Below, piece after piece: positions 53,829 through 64,000 of a stretch of 64,000 nt of DNA; position 1 is the first letter of the stretch; each line of letters begins with the position of its first letter. The position numbers were made by a program, and so were the translations under genes. This DNA comes from Lanius collurio. Its lineage: Eukaryota > Chordata > Aves > Passeriformes > Laniidae. The notes beneath the pieces are model-generated. The model had not been told where the DNA came from and did not search any database. It saw only the letters and a list, made by a program, of their open reading frames with translations. Location of the stretch: assembly GCA_020086605.1 (NCBI GenBank), contig JACBWW010000045.1, positions 1,216,764-1,280,763 on the forward strand. The letters run 5' to 3'.

Positions 53829-56800
53829 CATCCATCCATCCATCCATCCATCCATCCATCCATCCACCTGTAGTTCCTGTTACCCACTCCCTCTATTTGT
53901 ACAAATGTCCTAAATCCCTTAATTCCCTGCATCTTTTGATCAGAGATGCCATGTGTTTAGTAAAAACCTAAAAAAAATAAATTATGTAATCTCTCATGAC
54001 TTCATCTGTCTGGGCTGGGTGGTGGGTTCTGTGTAGTGCATCATTGTGTTTCACCGTAGGGAAAAAAATAGCTGGGTGCAGAGAGTGTGTGTGTAGAGTT
54101 AGGCCTGCCCAGGCATGCACATCTCTCTCAGTCATGTAGTCCTGACTGCATATCACACCCTGTGATGTTAACAGGGTGGGAGGGAATTCCCTTCTCTTGT
54201 GAGTGTATCAGCTGAGTGGCATTCCCAGATTAGGCTCCTGCTCTAGGCAGCTTCTGCACAATGAAGTTCTGGGTTTGAGTCCACTTGAGGTTCCAGCACA
54301 GGAGCAGATGCAATACTTACCAAGCTGACATTGCTACGGATCAGGACTTGGTGTTCACCCTGGAAAAAAACCCTGCTATTTGAGCAAGAGCCAGGAGTAA
54401 TGCCTTCTGTATAAAATGTTCCTGCTTTGGAATAAAAATGGCTGGCAACTCCCTGTATATTTTTAAGGTTTCCAAAAATAGATCTAAGTCACAGGCAAAA
54501 ATGAATGGAGCTGAGGCTTAAATGGAAAGAACTGGTAAAGGGTCGTTTATCTGAAATGGTTTGTGCTGAGATCATCTTCCACATTACATGCCACTACCTG
54601 GAAACATGGGCCAGTTTTCCCTTTTTATGACTTTCTGAGCCCTATTTTCCAATGCATTGATTCACTTGACAAAATTTCAGTGCAGTGGGGAGAATTGACT
54701 TAGTATTAGTGTTGAGACTGAGAACCACACCCCTGCTCTGATTCTGCTGTGTAGGAGCTGGAATGCCTGGAGCACAGAGTCAGTCTTGGAGCCCTGGAGG
54801 AGCAGAAGAAAGTTAGATTACAAGTGGTTGCTCTGTGTGTGATGGAGAGAGGTTTTTGAATCACAGTGTCAGGTGTGAAAGAAAGTCAGGAATAGTTGAG
54901 TGGGAGTAGTGGCTGACTGGAGGGTTAAACCTCTGGGAGGTGCACTCCTCTGTTCCAGGAGGAATTTGTTGTTAATCAGTGAAGCCTTAATGCATGGGTG
55001 AACCTAGGGCATTTTGTAGAGGGGACAAGGGGAATTTTGAAGCCAACTTCAAAACTGCAGTTTGGTGCTAAACCCACCCGTGTCTCCCAGGAATGGCCTG
55101 GGGCTGAAGGTGCTATTCTGGCTGCATTTGAGACTGTCTTCTTTGGAGGTTACTGTCCCCACAGAGGTGCCAGTAAATCTTCATGTCTCCTTGGTTCCTA
55201 ACTTAAACTTCTGTCACCCTGATTAAAATCTGTCTTGCTAAAAAGTGTTTGAACAGGTACAACAGACACACAGGCAAGTCTGGATCATTTTGACAGGTTA
55301 ACATGCCTACATTAACAAGTAGTGTGGTGTAATAAGAGCAGATATGGAAAATGAAAGAGCTGCTGCTGAATGTTTAACATTAACACTAAATGCGCTTCAC
55401 AGTGAGATTATTTTGGAGTTGCTCTGTTCTGATCCAATTAACTGAATGCTTACCAATAGCTGGAGCATGGTAGGTACACTTCTGGAGCACATCCAAAAGG
55501 AATTCAGTTCACCAGGTATGAGACTGCACCATGATGGGAAACAAAATGCACTGAATTAGGAAATTTTCTTCAAAACCAAACTCCTGGTCTGAATTAAAAA
55601 GCTAATGTAAATGTGACTTGCTCATGCAGTTTGGTGGCTGAGATGCTGATAATCCCCAGGAGAGCTAGAGGTAGTGATAATGGGGATGTGTAAAAACTTC
55701 TTAACAACTATTTGTACACCGGTACAGGGTGTACTCTACATGTGCAGAGTGAAAAGGTTAAATACATGACCTTGACTTTTCAGCTGGTCTCAACACCTAT
55801 GCAACATGGGCACATGGGTACTTTCCAAGTAGAGGGGCATATTTTAGACCATTACGATGCCTGATGACACAAAGTATTAAGATATGGAGAATGACACTCC
55901 ATATAATTCTGCATCTGTTCTGTAGCTTTGCAGCTGGTGGGATTTGGTTTAGACTATTGCGCAGTTTTTCCCTTTTTATGTATTGTAGAGCCTGGACAAG
56001 AAAAACAGCGGCTGTTCCTGTCCTGCTGTCTGCCTCTCTGGCTCTTGATGCTAGTAGAACTCCGAAGTACTTGAACTGTAACACCACAAAAGACTTTAAA
56101 AATAGACTCTTTGCATTGACAGCTCCAAAAAATTATCCAGGAAACACGTGTCTTAAATTAAGAATTTAGATAATATGTAGACATAATTATTTATGAATTA
56201 TTCACATGTAAATACAGAATACAGAATTTTCACTTGACAGCCCCCTCCAAGATAGCCAGTCTTACTGTATTACTTTCATAGCTAGTCAAAAGGAATATAA
56301 AATTATCCAGTCACCCACTGACACAGCTTGTAGGACCAAGGAGAGCTATCTGCTAATTTCTGTTTCTAATCTAGAGGACACTACTGCCTCCACTATCTCC
56401 TTGGATAACTGGATTTTGTTTGCAGCTGGAGGTTTCTGCTGTTACAGCTCATTGTGAGTGCTGGTGACCCACATGCCTTTGGGAGGGATTTAATTCTAAA
56501 TAGTGAAATTGCATGACCAGTCTGCACGACTCTCTCAGAAGTGGATTCTCCCAGGTTCTTGCCAGTAACACTCACTTTGGTCCTTCTTTGGCCCTTTTCA
56601 CCATCTAGGAATGATTCTATATGCAATTATTCCTGATTATTAAATGTTGATACCTTTAGAAAACCCCAGAGTAAATGGATGCCTTCCAGATAGACTCCTA
56701 TGCAGTGGTCACCTGTATCAGAACCATCTGGAGCCTGGTACTCAGCCCTGGAGGTTGGACTGGCCACTCCCATTCCCTGGCGGGCATGGAAGGAAATGCC

Positions 56801-59800
56801 TGGTGGCCTTTGTTACAGCCTCCAAGTTCCCAGTCTCTGAGTCAGAAAGGCAGTGGCCCTACATGGTCATCACACCAGTACCATCATCTTGGCTCCACAC
56901 CAGCCAACTGAGAAGGAGGCAGAGCAGGGGAGAGGTGGAAGAGAGGAGAAAACTGTCAGAGAGCCTGTTTCTTTGGGGCACTGAAACTGTGAAGCTCTTG
57001 GCTGAAGGCTACAAATCAGCCCCCCTTTCAGCAACACAGCCTCTTAGTACTGCATGTAAACTCTTAATGGTCTGAGCCCTACTGAATTAAAAAAGTTGCT
57101 AGATTTTATGTTGATGAACTTTATATTGTCCTGTTAAGAAAGGAAGGTGGATGAAGAGCAGAGCATCAGGTTTTGTTAGGTTTTGGAGATTTAAGTTTTT
57201 TTTTCATCATGGTTTGTTACAGTGAGGCTTGCTGGTCCAGATATGTCTGGTGGATGTCCCCCAGGTTTTGTGGACTGCCTGTTGAGGAACACATTTAGTG
57301 CAGATAGGTCAATGTGCAGACTCCAGTGCAGGCTGAGGATTGAGCTCTGGGGCAGAAGGCCATGGACCGGCACTGGCCCTTTGCACAATGTGGTGCCAGC
57401 CAGATGACCGGACACTCAGAGACACAGCAGGAGCTGATGACTCAGGAGATCCCAGGCCATCGCCAGCACAGACTGTGAGGACGTAAAAGTGCAGGGAGTC
57501 CTTTTTTCAGGGTCCTTCCCTGGAGGCACCTGGTCAAATTGTGACTCTGTTGCTGCACCATGATACAATTACTTAAAAGAACCTGAGACCTCGGGCTCTG
57601 CTATGGGAAACTTGGGCTCAAGCTGGTACAGAAAACTTGTCTGACTGTCTGAGAGTGGGGTGTGTAGGGAGAAAAGAGGGGCCCCTACCAGGTCACTGGA
57701 GCTGCCTGTTGAGAAGGGGCTTTGGTCCCAGCATTAAAGTCGCTGGTGGTGGGAGTGTAACTGCCAGAGTGGCTCCTGAGTGGTCAGATAGGAAAGTTTA
57801 ACATGCCTCAAGGGGATAAAATGCAATGGATAAAGTAGGTTTCTTACCTTTTGCTTCCAGTCTATTTTTAGCTGACCATGATTATTGTAAATGGCCTCTG
57901 AGAGATACCTATGAGTAAGCATGTTTCCTTTTGGATACACATCACACCATCAAACCTATCAGAATAAATACCAATGGAGACACTTTTTAGATTAGATAAT
58001 TTTTTCTAAAACTGAAAGCCCTACTTTGATTCTTCCCATCACCCACATGAACAATTTTTTTTCACTAGTTTGAGGTGGAACAGAGTAGCAGGATTTACTC
58101 CACCTCCTCAGTCTAAGAGAAGGTGCCAGGATCAGTCTTCAAACCTCACATTGTTCCAATTCCACACAGATTTAAGAGCATTTCTACATCAGTATCTTTC
58201 AAGCAGACTGGCAAAATACATTCCCATTAATCTTTTTGTCCTTCCTAGCAGTTATCTTTTATTTGGGTTGTAAATATTTGGAGTAAAGTCCCAGAATATC
58301 CATTGAATTTCTCTTTGTTCCCCACATTCCTACAGGCAGTACAAGATGTAGAAAGAATGAGCATTTGCTCCCATATGGTACAAAGAAAAAATGATGATGA
58401 GATAATTCTAGCAGATGGGTTGTTCTTACATTTTTTTCACATCAACATTGCATTCATTGCACACCTTTTGTCTGGTTTGAAGCCCTCCTCTTTAGTCTCC
58501 CCCTGCACAAACAGCATATTCCCAGCACATCCCCAGACATACAGGAAGAGATGAGTGGTGTGGGCCATAGTGAGTCATTGTTCCTAGTAAAGCCTTCTCC
58601 ATGTTCCTTGCAGGGGTGTCACTGCCAGTGGGGGATTTATGTGCTGGAGGGAATGAGGAACTAGGGCTTTACAAAGCATCTGGCAGACACAAACCCCTGA
58701 GATTTCCAGCCAGTTTCAGCTATTTCTGCCCTGGTGAATGGTCAAGCCAGGAGCTGTGAGTTTCTTTTCTTGAGGTGGAAAGAGGATCAGGTAAATGGGT
58801 TCACACATGCAGTGGTCCCATCAGCTTCTGCCCTGTCACTGCAGCTGCATGGGAATGGAGTTGTTTCTGGCCTTTTCAAATCCTGCCTTCCTGAATGTGG
58901 TAGGCTCTCCCCTCTCATCCTTCTCCCTTGAGAATCACTGCAAAAGATTACCCTGCTTCCCAAAATATAAAGGTGTGAAAGGAGTGATAGTATTTGTTGG
59001 GGAGGAAAGATGCTTTTTACCCCTAAATACAATTAAACACTAAAAAGATCCAAGATTGTCACTGAGAGAACTCATTGTGAACCTATAGGCATTAATGTCT
59101 GAGCAGAAGGAAAGCCGTAGGAGCAGGAGAAAAAAGTTTAGCTGCTATTCAAAGAAGAGCTCAGAACCAGATTGGTTAATTTTAAATAGAGTCAATTTAG
59201 GACTACTGTGTGCCAAAGGTGTAGTTCTCATACTATGGTAACAATTTCATATTGTACCTTTGTTTCCTTAACAAACTAAATTTCAGCCCTCTGAAATACA
59301 CCTCTAGTATGAAACACCTTTGGCTTCTATCCTCTGTCAAAGCCATGCAAAGGAGAGCTCAAGTTACCTCTCATTAGTTAAAAAACCTATATGCTGAGGA
59401 AACAGCCCCTTGTTTAAGTGCTCATGATAACTAACTCTGGTATGTCAGACCAAATAATTTACGTGCTCTTTCTGCTTAAAAGAAGCTACTACAAAAGGCT
59501 TGATGAAAATAAAACCAAGACAATAAATCTCCAGTGAAATACCAGATCTCTTCCCAGGAGAATGCTTAATGTCATCCTAGTCTAGTCTAATTCTGAAGTA
59601 CTTCAATATTATTTGGGATTTTTACACTCTAGATGTAGCAGAATTTTTGAGGCCCTGGGTAATATTACTCATTTCTTCAGCTTCCTGCAAGGAGAACTTT
59701 TAATCAGCTGATACTTTTACCCCTTGGAATTTCATCCTGAAGTCAGAGGGACATGTGACCCTGCCTGCAATTCTCAAGGAATCCACTGATGTGGTTGTTC

Positions 59801-61659
59801 TCACACATGGCCAGGCAGGGAGGGCTCAGCAAAAGGCTGCTGGATGACACCATCCCTCCTCAGCATCTGGCAAGGGAGAGGTCTGTGGGGAAGGTCAAGA
59901 CGTGGTGCAGCACTTCTGCCGCAGGAATTCATCATGGAGCTGTGGCTGGAGCACCACAGGGTTCAAATTTCAGATGCCTTGTTCTCCACCTCAGCAGTGA
60001 AGGGGAAGGGGAAAAGAAGAAGCGGGAGGGGAAGTGAAGTGTAGAGACTCATGTGCCTGTCACAGGATACTCTTGTCTTTCGAAGTGGCATGAATGGTAT
60101 TTTGTTTGCCTATTGATATGAATAATAGGGAAGAAGGACAAGAGAAGTGGCTGGGGTCAGAAACAAGTGTATGGCTGAAGTTTTGTCTTGGCCCTTCAGA
60201 CTGTTTGGGACAGTTTGACTCAGGGTTTATGACTTTCTGTGGACGTGGCCAATGCCTGGCACACTGTAAGTGGGAATACAGCTGCTTTGGATCTGATTGT
60301 TTCACTGGCATGGTGCTTCATTTACATAATTAGCACTCCTGTCATTAGCACTGTGGAGAAAATCGTAGGTCCCTGGATGCTGAACTATGGTTCCTTAAAT
60401 ATAGCAAGGAAATAGCTAGACTTTTATCATCTAAAGTTTTACCACCTTTGCAAAAAAATATTAATGGAATTCTCCAAACAGTTAACTAGGTCTTATGAAG
60501 GAATGTTGGTACAGAAGTTCCAACAGAAGCAGAATTGGGCTCTCCCCAATATGCTCATTTTATTCCTAGCATGAAAGAAGTCTCCACAGAGTCTCTTGAA
60601 TTCAGGAAGAAAGCTCACACCTAACATTTCTGAATCCAAACCTGGCAAAAAAATCACAAGCAAGCAACTTTTTATTCTGTATATCTTCTGTCGGTATCTA
60701 TTTCAGTAGGAAATAAGTGGAACTCTTTCATGGACTGGTCTTGCTTGACCTAGTGTAAGGAAGTCTCAATATAAAAAGGAGTTAGAAAAGGAAGAAAACT
60801 TTGTAAAACAGCCTCTTAGGCACCCTGTGACTTTCTGTGCGGAAAAGTTACACCAGTTTACATCAGTCAAATTGTACTCGTGTTTTTTCCTATGTAGGCA
60901 CAGCGTAGAGATTCTAGCTTAAGTGAAACCTGCATATTCAGCTGAAGCAAACAAAGCTCCTGGACTCTGTTTCCATCTCATGCCAGACAAAAATGCTTAA
61001 CAGATTTGACAAGAAGACATAAAATCAAGAAGAAAACCCCTATATGTTCTTACTTTTCTTTAAAAATAAGTCATTAAATTTATTTAATTTCCTTCTTCTT
61101 GACACTGTTAACTTTAAAAAGAATGACTTCTTACTTCCTGGCAGAAAATAAGACTTAGTCTGCTGTTTGAAAGTTATGTTCTAAGTCCCAAATGAGATGA
61201 GATGGCTTCTTTAAATCCCCTTGAAAATGCTGAACCTTGATTATCTCCATCAGTGGTTGCAAAACAGAGATGGCAGGAGAAGCTTTGGTGGATGGCCTGC
61301 CGCTGATCCTCCACTATTTTCATCCATGAAATTGCTCATTTATATTGTGTGGTTATGGTCGTGGCCTTGGAGAAGCCTTGAAGACCAGACGTGACTTGCC
61401 AAGCTTCGGGGAGCCGCCTCCCTTGGGCTTTTGAAGCACCTGGAATTTGAGAAGGAAGATGTGTGCTAATGTCTTTACAATTAGATGGGTGAAGGTATGG
61501 GTGTTAACGTCTTTGAAATGGCTCTTAATGTCTCTACTGACTTTGGGCTGCAGGTTTGTTGCAGAGCCCAGACAGCTTGGCTTCTGAAACAGGCAAGTGG
61601 GTCTGCACAAGTTTGAGTTTCTGAACTTTGGGGTAAAACGACAGGTTCGAGGGGGGATA
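47384..61659. other. Intergenic DNA between LAS1L and MSN, right part
   Basis: 14 kb with no gene I recognise. Open frames up to 143 codons (for example 56644-57075) lack domains, splice-consistent neighbours or family motifs. One compound microsatellite is listed separately. Conserved enhancers cannot be judged without comparison to other genomes. Confidence 0.55.
53790..53867. repeat. Compound tetranucleotide microsatellite (TATC)n(CATC)n
   Basis: About nine TATC units pass without a break into about ten CATC units. It is likely polymorphic. A plus-strand frame through it encodes a meaningless SIYL/SIHP repeat. Confidence 0.97.
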
Positions 61660-61879
61660 TGTGGTGGGCAGTTCGGGAAGGCTGTACCTTCGTAGTACCT
61701 CAAGCAAGGGGGAAAGGAAGAGTGCAACATGCGGCCGGGAGTTAAGGATAAAAGGAGGCTGCACCCTCCAAAACCTCGAGAGAGAAAGCCCTGTGGGCGT
61801 GTGCCACAGTGGACTCTCTCCCTGTATTCGAATAAAGCTACAGGACTCCTCTGTCTCTGTTACGGACACTGACTTTTCA
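61660..61879 (+). mobile_element. Probable solo retroviral LTR upstream of MSN
   Basis: The block opens with TGTGGTGGGC and has the order of a retroviral LTR: a TATA-like GATAAAAGG (61747-61755), then AATAAA (61831-61836) 83 bases later, then a T/C-rich end near GGACA or TTTTCA. It is GC-richer than its flank. No viral coding sequence and no clear target-site duplication were found, so the ends are approximate. Promoter and poly(A) signals point to the plus strand, the same as MSN. Confidence 0.55.
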
Positions 61880-62199
61880 TAGAGTGATTTTCCGTACAAG
61901 CAGGAAGTGGGCTTTATAGTCAAAGAGATGGCTGTGAAAACCTTGTACAGAACAGCACACTGACTGGCCACACCACGGGCCGAGGAGCCTGGGCTGAGCA
62001 GCACGCTGAGCTGCACCTGTGCGCACACGGCTCTGGCTGCACGTGGGACAGAATGATTGCTCACAGGTCTTATTTTGAACGGTGCAATCGCCGACAAAAT
62101 AGCATTATTTTCTTAAGTAACGCTTTTATCAAGGACCAGAAGTCCCAGTGACACTGATGCACGCATAAGCTTCTGTGACCGGGGCTGTCTAGGCACTAG

Positions 62200-62900
62200 T
62201 TTATGGGCTCTGGAAGCCCTTGGCTCTTGCACCGTGGGAGGGTACCGCAGCCCCCGCAGCCCCCGCGGCCGCGCCCCTCCCAGGCCGCTCAGCAGAGACC
62301 GCCCGGCTCGGCCTTCCCGGGGCGGGGGCGCCGCGGTTCCATCCCTGCCGGAGGCGGCCGGAGCGCGGCTCGGGCGGGGCCGGGCGGGGCCTGGCCGGGC
62401 GGAGAGGCGCGGCGCGGAGTCCCGTTAGAAGCAGCGCGGAGCCCGTACCGATCCCACCCGGCGCAGGAAGAGCGACGGCCGTGCCCAGCCCGCCGGAAAG
62501 ATGCCGAAAACGGTGGGTGCTGCAAGCGCGGGGCAGAACGGAGGCCCCGCCGCGGGACCGGGCAGGCGCGGCCTGGGGGCTCCTCCCGCCTGGGCTCGGC
62601 TGCGCCCCGGCCGGTGGCGGCCGCCCCAGAGGGAGCGGCGAGGGGCACGAGGGAGCCCCGGGGAGCGGAGCCTCCCGCCCCCTCCATCTTGTGCTTCCCT
62701 CCCCGGCCGCTCCCCGCCGGCCGCGGCTGCCCTGCCTGCACCGCGGGGTCTCGGCGCGGAGGGGCCGCCTCTCCGCCCTAAAATGTCCGGCGGAGCGCGG
62801 CGGCGGCGCCGCCCGCCCGTGTGTGCGCCCGGAGCCGGGGGGGGAGCGGGGCGAGGCTTCCGAGAGCCTGGTGGGAGCGGGTGACTGCTATGGCCGCCCC
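62200..62900. promoter_or_regulatory. MSN: CpG island promoter of MSN
   Basis: Very GC- and CpG-rich, surrounding the first coding exon. Two tandem GC boxes (GGGCGGGGC) lie at about 62372-62390, some 110-130 bases before the ATG, and fit Sp1/KLF binding. No TATA box. Long frames on both strands here are GC artefacts. Confidence 0.88.
62501..62512 (+). CDS. MSN: MSN (moesin) first coding exon, residues 1-4
   Basis: Moesin is an ERM protein that ties cortical actin to membrane proteins through an N-terminal FERM domain and a C-terminal actin-binding tail. Here only ATGCCGAAAACG (Met-Pro-Lys-Thr) is coding, followed at once by a GTGGGT donor. ERM genes are known to have a first coding exon ending after these four residues. 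The CpG island and the position beside LAS1L, as on human Xq12, support the call. Ezrin and radixin also begin with Met-Pro-Lys, so synteny decides between paralogues. The other exons lie right of the window. The open frame running past the donor is intron. Confidence 0.85.
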
Positions 62901-64000
62901 ATGCGGTCCCTGAAGAGAAGTTGGGGTTTTCACAACTTGCTGTTAGTCAGTTTGGGTTGCCAGGGAGCCTTGTCCCAGCTTGACTCGAGGTATTTCTTGG
63001 CTGAAGAGATTTTAGTACTTTACAAAGTCTAGTCAAGTCCATACTTGACTCTCCTCGCAGCAGGAGTTCAGTGACTAATGAGGAGCATGGGGTTTTTCCA
63101 TTTAATTTCTCCTGGTTGGAGTAAAAGAATCGGTCCCAGCCCTTCATTGATAAAACAGGAAGGAGCAGGGTGGAAGTCTCTGGATGTTTCCGTACTGGAG
63201 TGATCCGAAATGGCCTAAGAAAATACAATGTTTAAGCTAAGAGTCTGTGGTTTACTTGAAGAAGAGAAAAAAGCCAATCCCAAACAAAAACACACCCCTG
63301 TGGAAAAAAGAAATTGAAATTAAATCCACCGTGATTTTCTTTTCTTTTAATAGCTTCATTTTTTTTACTTGAAAGCAGATATTGAATGCCTATTTGACTG
63401 ACAGCTACTTTTCTTGATGTCTTAAATGCTTTCTCTCTGATAGCATGGATAGGTAGATGATGATGAGTATTATTATTATTATTTGAACATCAACATCTTA
63501 AAGGATATCAAACTTAAGCCACTTCAAGGTTAAGACAGTATTTTCTCAAGCTTTAGAAGGGTCTTCCATCAAACATTAGTGATGATTAGTGAAGATTTAC
63601 TTACTAAAAAAGCTAAAATACAGGCAACAAGTTCAGTAAGATTAACAGAAGTAGCACAAGTTAGAGGACTTTAGTGTAAAATGCAGTTGAGACCTTTTAG
63701 CCTTTTTGCGGTCGCGATGAGTGACTTTTTTTCAGTGTGGATCGGCCAAGAAATCCTGAGCAAGTTGCAGAGAGGCTTGCGGGGCGGGGTTCCCAGCACC
63801 AGGCTGAATGTGAACGTTGGCTGCGAGGTACTCATTGCAGCCTCTGCAGACACACCCTAGGCTGGATTCACCTTCTCAGTCTGTTGCTTTCTGGTTTTGA
63901 CAGCGCAGTTCTGCTTTCAGAACTTTTACAAACTGGAGCAGCTAGAGAAGTGCAAGTGTTTTGCTGTATTGCTTTGTACTGTACCCTGCAGATTCTACAG
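62513..64000 (+). other. MSN: Start of MSN intron 1
   Basis: Begins with GTGGGT inside the CpG island and runs to the window end. GC falls sharply after about 62900. A short TAT/ATT run lies near 63467-63484. I see no further exon. Confidence 0.8.

Noticed and set aside
54265..54285. Box B-like 'gggtttgagtcc' on the plus strand
   Set aside because: No box A at the proper distance and no anticodon arm.
61534..62097. 187-codon minus-strand frame
   Set aside because: It runs antisense through the LTR-like element and has no domain or family motif.
62501..62884. A 127-residue protein starting MPKTVGAA in the MSN CpG island
   Set aside because: Only the first four codons are exon; the rest is GC-rich intron after a GTGGGT donor.

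Overview
This window is AT-rich vertebrate DNA, most likely from a songbird (passerine). The signs are short introns, many truncated CR1 LINE copies, and at 47241-47383 a tRNA-Ile-headed SINE with a CR1 tail, matching the passerine family TguSINE1. Gene order is ZC3H12B (+), LAS1L (-), MSN (+). These genes are neighbours on human Xq12; in birds that segment lies on chromosome 4 (chicken) or 4A (zebra finch). The chromosome assignment is inferred from gene content.

Layout. 1-13725: intron or upstream DNA of ZC3H12B with CR1 pieces and one likely old LTR; no promoter CpG island is visible, so the ZC3H12B promoter is probably left of the window. 13726-20564: the complete ZC3H12B coding sequence (Regnase-2/MCPIP2) in five exons, rebuilt as 834 residues with every exon phase consistent. 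20565 to about 25090: its long AU-rich 3'UTR. About 25090-27010: spacer between two convergent genes. About 27010-39370: the complete LAS1L gene on the minus strand, rebuilt as 13 exons and 604 residues, starting in a CpG island at 38930-39560. 39690-47383: intergenic DNA dominated by CR1 and SINE insertions. 47384-61650: intergenic DNA without recognisable genes, with one compound microsatellite. 61660-61879: a likely solo retroviral LTR. 62200-62900: a CpG island holding the first coding exon of MSN (moesin; only Met-Pro-Lys-Thr), followed by the start of MSN intron 1.

Functions. ZC3H12B is a cytoplasmic NYN/PIN endoribonuclease with a CCCH zinc finger that degrades stem-loop mRNAs. LAS1L is the HEPN endoribonuclease that cuts pre-rRNA in ITS2. 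MSN links actin to the plasma membrane. They are neighbours by ancient synteny, not an operon or pathway.

Most interesting signals. (1) A perfect 8-bp hairpin with a pyrimidine-purine-pyrimidine triloop lies in the 3'UTR of ZC3H12B, which is the kind of structure Regnase enzymes cut, with two further hairpins downstream, so self-regulation is possible. (2) An 87-bp ZC3H12B intron inside the nuclease domain is a multiple of three and stop-free, so retention would insert 29 residues. (3) A 43-codon upstream ORF ends 25 bases before the ZC3H12B start. (4) The LAS1L C-terminus has three competing endings, one with a hydrophobic tail. (5) CR1 and LTR insertions sit against the LAS1L and MSN CpG islands.
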